Of a stretch of 64,000 bases of DNA, positions 19,167-27,810 are shown in pieces. The notes below the pieces were generated by a model that ran no database searches, was not told the DNA's origin, and saw only the letters and a program-made list of their open reading frames with translations. The stretch comes from Sphingomonas sp. 28-66-16 (GTDB lineage: Bacteria; Pseudomonadota; Alphaproteobacteria; Sphingomonadales; Sphingomonadaceae). The translations under genes and the position numbers were made by a program. The DNA lies in contig NCGF01000004.1 of assembly GCA_002281485.1 (NCBI GenBank), positions 62,001 through 126,000 on the forward strand, read 5' to 3'. How positions within the stretch are numbered: position 1 is the first letter of the stretch; each line of letters opens with the position of its first letter.

Positions 19167-19511
19167 ATGAAGCATGCTGAGGAACAGGGCGAAATCGTTC
19201 GGCCCACCGGGCCGGTGCCGACGATTCTGGAGGCAATCGTCAGGCGGCTGTGCCTGACGGCGGTTTACAATCGCCAGACCATGATCCTCGCCCCGCACAT
19301 TCTCTATACAAGGCACGGCGAGCTCCACCTCGACGCGGTCGCCGTCGAGCGCGACGGTCAGCCGCCGCGCGAAATGAAGCTCGGGACCTATCGGCTGACC
19401 GGCCTGGGAGCGCTGCGCCTGGTCGATCGGGCGTTCACGCCGATCGAGAGCTTCGATCCGCTCGATCCTCGCTATGAGGGTGTCACGTTGATGATGGTCG
19501 ATCGCAACTGA
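19167..19511 (+). CDS. WYL-like domain protein, uncharacterised
   Basis: The protein of 114 residues is nearly all one small beta domain. The stretch VYNRQTMILAPHILYTRHGELHLDAVAVERDG followed by KLGTYRLTGLGALRLVDRAF recalls the ligand-sensing part of WYL regulators, without a DNA-binding domain. That assignment is tentative. ATG 19167 was chosen over an earlier start inside the putative promoter. Its 3' end overlaps the convergent GST gene by 29 bp. Confidence 0.65.
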   Translation: MKHAEEQGEIVRPTGPVPTILEAIVRRLCLTAVYNRQTMILAPHILYTRHGELHLDAVAVERDGQPPREMKLGTYRLTGLGALRLVDRAFTPIESFDPLDPRYEGVTLMMVDRN

Positions 19512-20124
19512 ACGCCGACGCTGCCGGTGACCAGGGCTCGGGGCGCAGCATCGCCCGATAGAAAAGCGGCGACTCGCGATGGTCTGACAGCCACGCCTGA
19601 AGGCGGGGCAGGGGTTGCTGGCCGAACCATCCCGGGTCGACACCGGCAAACTGGCGCACGAAGGGCATGATCGCGATATCCGTGAGCGCGCGCCGCGCGC
19701 CGCACAGGTTCGTGCTCAAGGCGAGCCGGTTTTCGAGCAGAAGTAGCAGATCGAGGCACGCGTCGCGGTGATCCGGCGCTGGCGGCCCGAACCGGTCGGG
19801 ATATTTGTAGCGATCGAGATGATGCTTGAACGCACCATCGAATGTCTCGATCAGGCCTCTGTCGTCGCCGGCCAGCCAGCCTTCGGGATCGTGCCGCCGC
19901 AGTGCCCACCGCATGATGTCGAGGCTCTCGTCGATCACCTCGCCGGTGGCGAGGACGAGCACCGGCACCGTCGCCTTGGGCGATACGGCGATCAGATCGG
20001 CGGGTTTGTCGCGCAGGCGCACCTCGCGGAGGTTGAAAGGCACCTCGCTGATCAGCAGCGCCATCCGCGCGCGAATCGCATAGGGGCAGCGCCGGAAGCT
20101 GTAGAGGATGGGCGGTTCAATCAT
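19483..20124 (-). CDS. Glutathione S-transferase-like protein
   Basis: A 213-residue protein starting at ATG 20124 (IEPPILYSFRRCPYAIRARM). The N-terminal thioredoxin-like domain has a CPYA motif at the position of the catalytic cysteine and a TVPVL segment, and ESLDIMRWAL is the glutathione-binding serine region. The C-terminal half is helical. The active-site cysteine suggests a thiol transferase or dehydroascorbate-reductase-like activity rather than classical conjugation. It overlaps the RNase H-like gene upstream by 8 bp and is the last gene of the uvrD transcript. Confidence 0.88.
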   Translation of the reverse strand: MIEPPILYSFRRCPYAIRARMALLISEVPFNLREVRLRDKPADLIAVSPKATVPVLVLATGEVIDESLDIMRWALRRHDPEGWLAGDDRGLIETFDGAFKHHLDRYKYPDRFGPPAPDHRDACLDLLLLLENRLALSTNLCGARRALTDIAIMPFVRQFAGVDPGWFGQQPLPRLQAWLSDHRESPLFYRAMLRPEPWSPAASAFSCDRPSST

Positions 20125-20500
20125 CGTGCAGCCCCGCCAGCGCGATGCCGGCGAGATTCTGGGATCGCTTGATGTAGCGAATGCGCGGCGGCACACCGTC
20201 GGGCATCCGATCGAGCAAACGACGGTGGTGGGCGATGCCGATGCCGCGACATTTTGCCCTGCCCGTCGCCTGATCGACGACCGACACGGCATCGCCAAGC
20301 AGGACGAAGGCGGTGGCGCCGAGCGCCTGCCCTATTTTCAGCGCTTCGATCAATGCGAGCCATTCGGCATCGAGGCTCGACCCGCGACCGAGATCGCGGA
20401 CGATATGTGCCCGGCCCTTTACGACCACCGCAAGCTCCATCGCGCCGGGATTGGGCCGGCAGCCGCCGTCAAAGTAGATTTTGAGGAGACGATCGCTCAT
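20117..20500 (-). CDS. RNase H-like protein (divergent active site)
   Basis: A protein of 127 residues with the RNase HI fold signature. D11 in YFDGGCRPNPG, E46 in SSLDAEWLAL and D70 in VLLGDAVSVV correspond to three of the four catalytic acids. The fourth, normally in a C-terminal NxxAD motif, is missing: the equivalent stretch reads QNLAGIALAG. It may cut RNA in RNA:DNA hybrids weakly or only bind them. It lies 9 bp downstream of uvrD, which fits a role in clearing hybrids after unwinding, but this is inference. Confidence 0.85.
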   Translation of the reverse strand: MSDRLLKIYFDGGCRPNPGAMELAVVVKGRAHIVRDLGRGSSLDAEWLALIEALKIGQALGATAFVLLGDAVSVVDQATGRAKCRGIGIAHHRRLLDRMPDGVPPRIRYIKRSQNLAGIALAGLHDD

Positions 20501-20509
20501 CGGCGGGCG

Positions 20510-22813
20510 TCAGCCGATCGCCACGAAGCTGTCCATCACGCGTTTGCGGCCAGCGCTTTCGAAATCGATCTCGAGCTTGTTGCCCTCGATCTCGGCGATC
20601 GCGCCATAGCCGAATTTCTGGTGGAAGACGCGCATGCCCACGCTCAGGTCGCTCCGTCCCTTGTTGCCGATGCTGACGGCGCTGGCGCGCGATTCGACGA
20701 CGCGGGACGGTTCGCGCGTGAAGGTTCGGGTGCTGAAGCCGCCGCCTGGAGTGCCGGTCCCCGCAGCGCGCTGCCAGCCGGGCCCGCGGCCGGTGCCGCG
20801 CGCGACATCGGCGAACGGATCGGCGCGTTCGGACCAGTTGGCGCGCCACAGGCTTTCGCCGCCCGACATGCTGCTCTCGCTGTCGATATGCGCCGACGGC
20901 AGCTCCCCGACGAAGCGGCTGGGGATGCTCGACGTCCATTGCCCGTAGATGCGGCGATTGGCGGCGTGGAGGATGATCGCGCGCCGCCTTGCGCGGGTGA
21001 TCGCCACATAAGCGAGGCGGCGCTCCTCCTCGAGGCTGGCCAGCCCGCCTTCGTCGATCGCGCGCTGCGATGGGAACAACCCTTCCTCCCAGCCGACAAG
21101 GAAGACCGTGTCATATTCCAGCCCTTTGGCGGCGTGGATCGTCATGATCGTGACCTTGGCGTCCTCGGCCTGCGCCTCGTTGTCCATCACGAGGCTGACA
21201 TGTTCGAGGAACGCGCCGAGATTTTCATATTCCTCCATCGCGCGAACGAGTTCCGACAGGTTTTCGAGTCGGCCCGAGGCCTCGGTCGATTTCTCGGCCT
21301 GGAGCACGGCGGTGTAACCGCTTTCGTCGAGTATCTGGCGGGCCAGCTCGGGGTGCGGCAGGTCCGCTGCCATTTGCCGCCAGCGCGCCATGTCGATCAC
21401 GAAATTGCCGAGCGAGCGTCGCGCCTGCGGGGTGAGTTCGTCGGTATCGAGGATCCGCGCGGCCGCGGTGGTCAGCGGAATACCTTCCGCGCGCGCCAGT
21501 TGATGGACCTTCTGGACCGCCTTGTCGCCGAGCCCGCGCTTGGGGACATTGACGATGCGTTCGAAGGCGAGATCATCGGCGGGCTGGCTGACGACGCGCA
21601 GATAGGCCAGCGCATCGCGGATTTCGGCGCGCTCGTAGAAGCGGAAACCGCCGACGATGCGGTACGGCATGCCGATCGCGATGAAGCGGTCCTCGAACTC
21701 GCGGGTCTGGTGCTGCGCGCGCACCAGGATCGCAATCTCGTCGAGCGACTTGCCGCCGCGTTGGGCCGACTCGATTTCCTCGCCGACACGGCGCGCTTCC
21801 TCGGGGCCATCCCAGATGCCGAGCACCTTGACCTTTTCGCCCTCGGCCTCGTCGGTCCAGAGCGTTTTGCCGAGCCGGCCGGCATTATTGGCGATCACCC
21901 CCGATGCGGCGGCGAGAATATGCGGGGTGCTGCGGTAATTCTGTTCGAGCTTGATGACCTTGGCGCCCGGAAAATCCTTCTCGAACTTCAGGATGTTTTC
22001 GACCTGCGCGCCGCGCCAAGAATAGATCGACTGGTCGTCGTCGCCCACGCAGCAGATGTTCTTGCGCTCCTGCGCAAGCAGACGGAGCCAGAGATACTGG
22101 ACGCTGTTGGTATCCTGATATTCGTCGACCATGATATAGCGGAAACGCTGCTGATACTGGTTCAGCACCTCGCGGTCGCGCTTCAGGATGGTCAGCATGT
22201 GCAGCAGCAGATCGCCGAAATCGCAGGCGTTGAGCGCGACGAGACGCGCCTGATAGGCGGCGTACATTTCCTTGCCGCGGCCGTTGGCATAGCTTTCGCT
22301 CTCGCCGGCATCGATATCGGCGGGGGTCAGCCCCTTGTTCTTCCAGCCGTCGATAATGCCGCCGAGCTGCCGCGCGGGCCAGCGCTTTTCGTCGAGATCG
22401 GCGGCGAGAATGAGCTGCTTGAGCAGGCGCAATTGGTCATCGGTATCGAGAATCGTGAAGTTCGATTGCAGCCCGACGAGTTCGGCATGCCGCCTGAGCA
22501 TCTTCGCGCCGATCGCGTGGAAGGTGCCCAGCCACGGCATGCCCTCCACCACATCGCCGACGATGGCGCGCACCCGGTGGCGCATTTCGCGTGCCGCCTT
22601 GTTGGTGAAGGTCACCGACAGGATTTCGCTGGGATAGGCTTTGCGCGTGTAGAGCAGATGCGCGAGCCGGGCGGTCAGGGCCGCGGTTTTGCCGGTGCCG
22701 GCGCCCGCCAGCACGAGCACGGGCCCTTCGGTCGTCAGGACGGCTTCGCGCTGGGGTGCATTGAGGCCCTTCAGATAGGGCGGGTCCTGCGGCGAAGGGG
22801 CGGGAAGACTCAT
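20510..22813 (-). CDS. uvrD: ATP-dependent DNA helicase UvrD/PcrA
   Basis: A superfamily 1A 3'-5' helicase of 767 residues used in nucleotide excision and mismatch repair. The ATG at 22813 precedes LNAPQREAVLTTEGPVLVLAGAGTGKT (split here by position: Q motif then Walker A near residues 35-43). Motif II appears as VDEYQDTN, motif III as GDDDQSIYSWRGA, motif V/VI as TIHAAKGLEYD and VAITRARRR. The C-terminal tail has the Tudor-like RVFHQKFGYGAIAEIEGNKLEI segment that binds RNA polymerase in PcrA. It is first in a uvrD - RNase H-like - gst unit. Confidence 0.96.
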   Translation of the reverse strand: MSLPAPSPQDPPYLKGLNAPQREAVLTTEGPVLVLAGAGTGKTAALTARLAHLLYTRKAYPSEILSVTFTNKAAREMRHRVRAIVGDVVEGMPWLGTFHAIGAKMLRRHAELVGLQSNFTILDTDDQLRLLKQLILAADLDEKRWPARQLGGIIDGWKNKGLTPADIDAGESESYANGRGKEMYAAYQARLVALNACDFGDLLLHMLTILKRDREVLNQYQQRFRYIMVDEYQDTNSVQYLWLRLLAQERKNICCVGDDDQSIYSWRGAQVENILKFEKDFPGAKVIKLEQNYRSTPHILAAASGVIANNAGRLGKTLWTDEAEGEKVKVLGIWDGPEEARRVGEEIESAQRGGKSLDEIAILVRAQHQTREFEDRFIAIGMPYRIVGGFRFYERAEIRDALAYLRVVSQPADDLAFERIVNVPKRGLGDKAVQKVHQLARAEGIPLTTAAARILDTDELTPQARRSLGNFVIDMARWRQMAADLPHPELARQILDESGYTAVLQAEKSTEASGRLENLSELVRAMEEYENLGAFLEHVSLVMDNEAQAEDAKVTIMTIHAAKGLEYDTVFLVGWEEGLFPSQRAIDEGGLASLEEERRLAYVAITRARRRAIILHAANRRIYGQWTSSIPSRFVGELPSAHIDSESSMSGGESLWRANWSERADPFADVARGTGRGPGWQRAAGTGTPGGGFSTRTFTREPSRVVESRASAVSIGNKGRSDLSVGMRVFHQKFGYGAIAEIEGNKLEIDFESAGRKRVMDSFVAIG

Positions 22814-22871
22814 CGGTGAACAGGTAGGGAACGCAGGCGGCGAGGGCAACCGCGCTTTTGCGGGGGCCGGC

Positions 22872-24053
22872 TCAGCCCTCCGATGCTGCCTCGGCACGCA
22901 CCAGCCGGCTCATCGTTTCGAGATAGGCGGCGGCTCCGGCTTCGATCGTGAAGCGTCGGGCATGCGCGCGGGCGCTGTCGGTACAGGGCTGGCAGCGGCT
23001 GGCCTTGTCCATCGCGCCGGCGAGCGCGGCGACATCGCCCGTCGGCACCAGCTTGCCGAACCGGCCCTGACCGAGCAGATCGGGCATCGAGACACTGCAA
23101 TCGGTCGCAACGACGGCAAGCCCTGCGGCCACCGCTTCGATGATCACCGCCGGCACGCCTTCGTAAGCCGATGACATCACCAGCGTGTCGGCGTCGCGCA
23201 GCCAATGATCGAGCGAATCGACGTGGCCGGGCATCGCCAGCCGATCGGCAATCCCCAGCCGCGCCGCCCGCTGCTCGAGGTCGGCCCGTTCGGGTCCCTC
23301 GCCCAGGATCGTCAGCCGATCGTCGGGAGCGGCGATCCGGGCAAAGGCAGCGAGCAGCAGCGCGAAATTCTTTTGCGCCGTCAGCCGACCGATCGCGATG
23401 AACCGCCGTCCTTTACGAACGGCGAGGGGCGGCGAGCGCGTCGCGCCAAGGCGGTCGAGTTCGGCTTCGAACAGCACCGGATCGTTGATGATCGTGATGC
23501 GATCCCGGCCGACGCGCATGCCTTCGGCGATTTCCTGCGCCATCGCCGGCGCCATGCCGACGAAATGATCGATCAACCGGCCCTGAATCTTCAGCCAGCG
23601 ATGATAGAAGACGCGAACCAGCCAGGGCATGTCGCGGCGCGCCAGATCGTTGCTGATCTTGGCGATGATCGGCGGACAGGCCTTGCCGAGAATCAGCCTG
23701 AGGCCGACCGCGATGGCGCTGTAGGTATTGCCCGCGCAGAAGATCACGTCCGGACGGTCGCGCCGGATGATTGCCGGCAACAGCAGCAACATGTGCACTA
23801 TTCGGGTTCGCGGGCCCGGCACGAACCGTCCAGCCAGGACCTGATACTGGATCGCGGTGGCGGGCGCGCGCGCGGCGCCGCTATCGCAACCGACGATGAT
23901 GTTGGTTTGCGCGCCGCGCGCCGCCCAGGCCGCATTGAGCCGCAGCGCCACGCGCTCGACGCCGCCGGGATCGAAGCCGTGCAGATACGTCAGGATTCGC
24001 AGCGGCCGTGCCGGCCCACCGGCCTCGACCGTGGGCGCGTAACGGGTGATCAT
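22872..24053 (-). CDS. GT4 family glycosyltransferase
   Basis: The predicted protein has 393 residues from ATG 24053; another ATG at 24110 is possible. LTYLHGFDPGGVERVALRLN is the N-terminal acceptor-side motif. The C-terminal nucleotide-sugar domain shows RFIAIGRLTAQKNFALLLAAF, ILGEGPERADLE, and VMSSAYEGVPAVIIEAVAAGLAVVAT with the EGxPxxxxE-type signature (each quoted as the key stretch). It would transfer a sugar from a nucleotide donor to a lipid or polysaccharide acceptor. No other surface polysaccharide gene is nearby, so its product is unknown. Confidence 0.88.
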   Translation of the reverse strand: MITRYAPTVEAGGPARPLRILTYLHGFDPGGVERVALRLNAAWAARGAQTNIIVGCDSGAARAPATAIQYQVLAGRFVPGPRTRIVHMLLLLPAIIRRDRPDVIFCAGNTYSAIAVGLRLILGKACPPIIAKISNDLARRDMPWLVRVFYHRWLKIQGRLIDHFVGMAPAMAQEIAEGMRVGRDRITIINDPVLFEAELDRLGATRSPPLAVRKGRRFIAIGRLTAQKNFALLLAAFARIAAPDDRLTILGEGPERADLEQRAARLGIADRLAMPGHVDSLDHWLRDADTLVMSSAYEGVPAVIIEAVAAGLAVVATDCSVSMPDLLGQGRFGKLVPTGDVAALAGAMDKASRCQPCTDSARAHARRFTIEAGAAAYLETMSRLVRAEAASEG

Positions 24054-24315
24054 AGTGCGGCGACCGGGTGACGAACCGACCCGGTCGATCGTATTTGCGC
24101 TTAACGGCATGCGTTGATCGCCATCCAAGAACCCGCCCCGATCGTTGATCGCCGTAGGTACAATCGCCCGCCGAAGCAATGCGCTGCGCGCGCGATCATC
24201 AGTCACGCCGAACGGTCTAGCGTCCATTCGGTGCCACTTTATGGTCAAATCATGGCGCGCTTGCGATTGGCCGATGCAGCATTAGGATCGAGCCGGGGAC
24301 GATCGGAGACAGTGC

Positions 24316-24699
24316 ATGACTGCCGTAGCAATCCAACGCTGGCACGCGGTGATGAAGGCGCGCGACCTTGGCGGCCTCGGGGCGCTGATCGCCGACGATT
24401 GCGTCTTTCAGTCGCCGGCGGTGCACACGCCGCAAAAGGGCAAGGCGCTGACGATCAATTATCTGTCGGCGGCGATGACGGTGCTCGGCACGCCTGATTT
24501 TCGGTACGTCGAGCAATGGATCGGCGCCACCTCGGCGGTGCTCGAATTTTCGCTGACGCTCGACGGAATCGCGGTCAACGGTGTCGACATCATTCACTGG
24601 AACGATGCCGACCAGATCGTCAATTTTCGGGTGATGATCCGCCCGGTCAAAGCGTTGCAGGCGGTGATGCCGGCCATGGCCGCCGTGCTGGCGGCGTAA
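24316..24699 (+). CDS. NTF2/SnoaL-like small protein
   Basis: A 127-residue protein with the cone-shaped NTF2-like pattern: AIQRWHAVMKARDLGGLGAL, then IADDCVFQSPAV, and a C-terminal stretch IIHWNDADQIVNFRVMIRP typical of SnoaL-like enzymes and their non-enzymatic relatives. No catalytic set can be named. It is preceded by about 260 bp of apparently non-coding sequence with no clear regulatory signal. Confidence 0.78.
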   Translation: MTAVAIQRWHAVMKARDLGGLGALIADDCVFQSPAVHTPQKGKALTINYLSAAMTVLGTPDFRYVEQWIGATSAVLEFSLTLDGIAVNGVDIIHWNDADQIVNFRVMIRPVKALQAVMPAMAAVLAA

Positions 24700-24785
24700 T
24701 CATCGCGCCGCCGCCGATTGTTGATGCTTGCTTGCCGACCGGCCACGGCGCTAGGGGCTCCGCAGCGAGGATGGCCGGACATACG

Positions 24786-24803
24786 CTGTCATCCATATGA
24801 CAT
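24786..24803 (+). promoter_or_regulatory. Pho-box-like / palindromic site before the PiT transporter
   Basis: CTGTCAT at 24786-24792 and ATGACAT at 24797-24803 sit 11 bp apart, the spacing of PhoB half-sites; the first matches the PhoB half-site consensus fully, the second in five of seven bases. The same bases also form a palindrome, TGTCA-N6-TGACA (24787-24802). CATAAT at 24801-24806 could be a -10 box. Placement before a phosphate transporter favours PhoB, but a different dimeric regulator is possible. Confidence 0.45.
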
Positions 24804-24827
24804 AATAATCGACCACGGATTGAGCCA

Positions 24828-26474
24828 ATGGCATCCCAGACCCTACCGGCCGATGACAGCGGCGCATCCGTCGCGCGACCGTCGCTCGATGCCGCCGCGC
24901 ATCCCGCCGGGCGCTGGCTTTTTCTCGCGGCGCTCGCCGGTGGATTGATCTACGCCGGTTTCAGCATCTTTGCCGATACCGCGCAGGTTGGCGAAAGCCT
25001 GGCGACCGGGGTGTTTCTGTTTCTGGTGCTGGCGCTGGTGATCGCGCTTGGCTTCGAGTTCGTGAACGGCTTTCACGATACCGCCAACGCCGTCGCGACG
25101 GTGATCTACACCAATTCGATGTCGGCGCCGGTGGCCGTCGTCTGGTCGGGCTTTTTCAATTTCCTCGGCGTGCTGCTGTCGACCGGGGCGGTGGCCTATT
25201 CTATCGTCACCTTGCTGCCAGTCGAACTGATCCTCAACGTCGGCAGCAGCGCCGGTTTCGCGATGATCTTCGCGCTGCTGCTTGCGGCGGTGATCTGGAA
25301 CCTCGCGACCTGGTATGTCGGCCTGCCCAATTCGTCGAGCCACGCGCTGATCGGATCGATCCTCGGCGTCGGCTTCGCCAATCAGCTGATCTCGGCGAGT
25401 ACCAACGGGACTTCCGGGGTCGATTGGGGGCAAGCACAGAAAGTGCTCTCGGCGTTGCTGTTCAGCCCGATGGTCGGCTTTGTCGGCGCGCTCGTCCTGT
25501 TGCTGGTGATGAAGCGGGTACTGAGCAACCGCAAGCTCTATGAAGCGCCGACCTCCAATGCACCGCCGCCGCCCGGGATCCGCGCGCTGCTGATCTTCAC
25601 TTGCACCGCCGTGTCGTTCGCGCATGGCGGCAATGACGGGCAGAAGGGCATGGGACTGATCATGCTGATTCTGATCGGCTGCGCGCCGACCGCCTATGCG
25701 CTCAACCGGACGATGCCCGAAAGCGCCACGCCGGCGTTCATCGAACGGACGATCGCGGCTGCCGATGTCTTTCGTGACCATGCCGGCAGCGCGACGGTAA
25801 CCCCCGGGGCCGCGCGCGAGGTGCTCGCCAGTGCGCTCAAGACCAAGTCGGCGAGCGACCCGGTCGTTTATGCAGCGATCGACACCGTCTCGCGCGATAT
25901 CGGCGCGCGCCTCGGCAATTACGGGTCGCTGAGCAAGGTGCCGGCGGCGGCGACGCCCAATCTGCGCAATGACATGTATCTCGTGCTCGATACGACCAAG
26001 CTGGTGACCAAGAGCGCAACGGTCCATGACGCCTTTTCGGAAGCCGAGATCAAGGCGGTCGGCGCCTATCAGAAGGGCCTCGAGGACGGCACGCGCTTCA
26101 TCCCGCTGTGGGTGAAGATCACCGTCGCGATTGCGCTCGGGCTCGGCACGATGGTCGGCTGGAAGCGGATCGTCGTCACCGTCGGCGAAAAGATCGGCAA
26201 GTCGCACATGACCTATGGCATGGGCGCTTCGGCCGAACTGATGGCAGCGGCGACGATCCTGCTCGCCGAACGCTATGGCCTGCCGGTCTCGACCACGCAC
26301 ATCCTCTCGAGCGGGGTTGCGGGCGCCTCGGTCGCCAATGGCCAGGGACTTCAGGCAAGGACGATTCGGAATATGGCGCTGGCATGGCTATTGACCCTGC
26401 CCGTGGCGATGGCGCTCTCGGGCGGCCTCTACTGGCTGTTCCTGACGATCGTCCGCGCCGCCGGGAGCGCCTGA
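24828..26474 (+). CDS. PiT family inorganic phosphate transporter
   Basis: The protein is 548 residues long. The first half contains GFEFVNGFHDTANAVATVIY and the second SFAHGGNDGQKGMGLIM, the two inverted PHO4 signature repeats that form the phosphate path; both are intact. A soluble loop of about 130 residues lies between the membrane halves, longer than in short PiT proteins. It imports phosphate with protons across the inner membrane. An MHS-type symporter gene follows 52 bp later. Confidence 0.94.
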   Translation: MASQTLPADDSGASVARPSLDAAAHPAGRWLFLAALAGGLIYAGFSIFADTAQVGESLATGVFLFLVLALVIALGFEFVNGFHDTANAVATVIYTNSMSAPVAVVWSGFFNFLGVLLSTGAVAYSIVTLLPVELILNVGSSAGFAMIFALLLAAVIWNLATWYVGLPNSSSHALIGSILGVGFANQLISASTNGTSGVDWGQAQKVLSALLFSPMVGFVGALVLLLVMKRVLSNRKLYEAPTSNAPPPPGIRALLIFTCTAVSFAHGGNDGQKGMGLIMLILIGCAPTAYALNRTMPESATPAFIERTIAAADVFRDHAGSATVTPGAAREVLASALKTKSASDPVVYAAIDTVSRDIGARLGNYGSLSKVPAAATPNLRNDMYLVLDTTKLVTKSATVHDAFSEAEIKAVGAYQKGLEDGTRFIPLWVKITVAIALGLGTMVGWKRIVVTVGEKIGKSHMTYGMGASAELMAAATILLAERYGLPVSTTHILSSGVAGASVANGQGLQARTIRNMALAWLLTLPVAMALSGGLYWLFLTIVRAAGSA

Positions 26475-26526
26475 ATCCGCCGCCGCGCCCGTTAGACAAA
26501 GCGCACGGGAACGGTATGGCAGGCAG

Positions 26527-27807
26527 ATGACCGCCGCCGCCCGCCCCAACCCGCTGATCGCGCAACGCCGCGTGCTCGTCGCAAGTCTCGTCGGCACGTC
26601 GATCGAATTCTACGATTTCTATATCTATGCGACCGCGGCGGCCCTGGTCTTCGGGCCGCTGTTCTTTCCGGCCGAGGACAAGGCCGCGCAATTGCTGCTG
26701 TCCTATGCGAGCTTCGGCCTGGCCTTTGTCGCCAGACCCGTCGGCGCCGCCATTTTCGGCCATTTCGGCGATCGGGTCGGCCGCAAATCGACGCTCGTCG
26801 CCTCGCTGTTGCTGATGGGGGGCTCGACCGTGCTGATCGCCTTCCTGCCCACTTACGCCCAGATCGGCTGGGGTGCGCCCTTTATCCTGTGCCTGCTGCG
26901 CTTCGGCCAGGGGCTCGGCCTCGGTGGCGAATGGGGCGGGGCATCGTTGCTCGCGGTCGAGAATGCCCCGCCGGGCTGGGCAGGCCGGTTCGGGATGTTC
27001 CCGCCGCTCGGTGCGCCGATCGGATTCGTCGCCGCCAATGGTTTCTTCCTCATCCTCGGCCTGACACTGAGCGATGATCAGTTTCGCGCCTGGGGCTGGC
27101 GATTGCCGTTTCTGGCAAGCGCCGTGCTGGTGCTCGTCGGGCTCTGGGTGCGGCTCAAGCTGACCGAGACGCCCCCCTTTGCCGCGGCGGCGAAGCAGGG
27201 GCGGTTGCCCCGGGTGCCGATCGCCCAGCTGCTTCGGCACGATCTGCGCGCGACGCTGGCGGGAACGTTCGGCGTGATCGCGTGCTTTGCATTGTTCTAT
27301 ATCGCGACTGCCTTTGCGCTTGGCTATGGCACGACGACGCTCGGTCATTCGCGACAGGCGTTTCTGGTCGTCGAGTTGCTCGCGATTCCCTTTCTCGCGC
27401 TCGGCGTCATCCTGTCGTGCACGCTGGCTGATCGCCACGGCCTGTCCGCGATGCTGCGCCTGGGATTCGGCGGCGCCGTGATCGTCGGGCTGGCAATGGG
27501 ACCGATGCTCGGCGCGGCCTCGCTGGTGATCGTCTGGCTCTGGTTGTCGCTGGCACTGTTCGTGATGGGCTTCGCTTATGGGCCGCTCGGGGCGTGGCTG
27601 CCGTCGCTGTTCGGTGCGGGGGTGCGCTACACCGGGGTGTCGCTGGCGTTCAACCTGGGCGGGATCATCGGCGGCGCACTGGCGCCGATCGTCGCGCAGG
27701 CATTGGCCGAGCGCGGCGGGCTGGCGCTGGTCGGGGCGTATCTGGTGGTCGCGGCATTGCTCAGTATCGGCGGTCTGGCGCTGGTCAAATCACCCGTCGG
27801 CAAATGA
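26527..27807 (+). CDS. Metabolite:H+ symporter (MHS) family MFS transporter
   Basis: A 12-helix transporter of 426 residues. SLVGTSIEFYDFYIYATAAA in helix 1 and FGHFGDRVGRKSTL in loop 2-3 are the MHS hallmarks shared by ShiA, KgtP and ProP. GLGLGGEWGGASLL lies in helix 5. It would import an organic acid, shikimate-like compound or osmolyte with protons. It lacks the C-terminal coiled coil of ProP, which argues against an osmosensor. It lies downstream of the PiT gene in the same direction and is convergent with the psiE-like gene. Confidence 0.92.
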   Translation: MTAAARPNPLIAQRRVLVASLVGTSIEFYDFYIYATAAALVFGPLFFPAEDKAAQLLLSYASFGLAFVARPVGAAIFGHFGDRVGRKSTLVASLLLMGGSTVLIAFLPTYAQIGWGAPFILCLLRFGQGLGLGGEWGGASLLAVENAPPGWAGRFGMFPPLGAPIGFVAANGFFLILGLTLSDDQFRAWGWRLPFLASAVLVLVGLWVRLKLTETPPFAAAAKQGRLPRVPIAQLLRHDLRATLAGTFGVIACFALFYIATAFALGYGTTTLGHSRQAFLVVELLAIPFLALGVILSCTLADRHGLSAMLRLGFGGAVIVGLAMGPMLGAASLVIVWLWLSLALFVMGFAYGPLGAWLPSLFGAGVRYTGVSLAFNLGGIIGGALAPIVAQALAERGGLALVGAYLVVAALLSIGGLALVKSPVGK

Positions 27808-27810
27808 CGT

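Noticed and set aside
17879-19207. Upstream extension of the hpnK frame making a 728-codon reading frame
   Set aside because: It runs through hpnI in another frame, is Arg/Gly/Ala-rich with no family match, and the GTG at 17878 overlapping the hpnI stop gives the proper HpnK N-terminus.
20108-22819. 903-codon plus-strand frame opposite uvrD
   Set aside because: GC-rich shadow of uvrD; composition is skewed and no motif is present.
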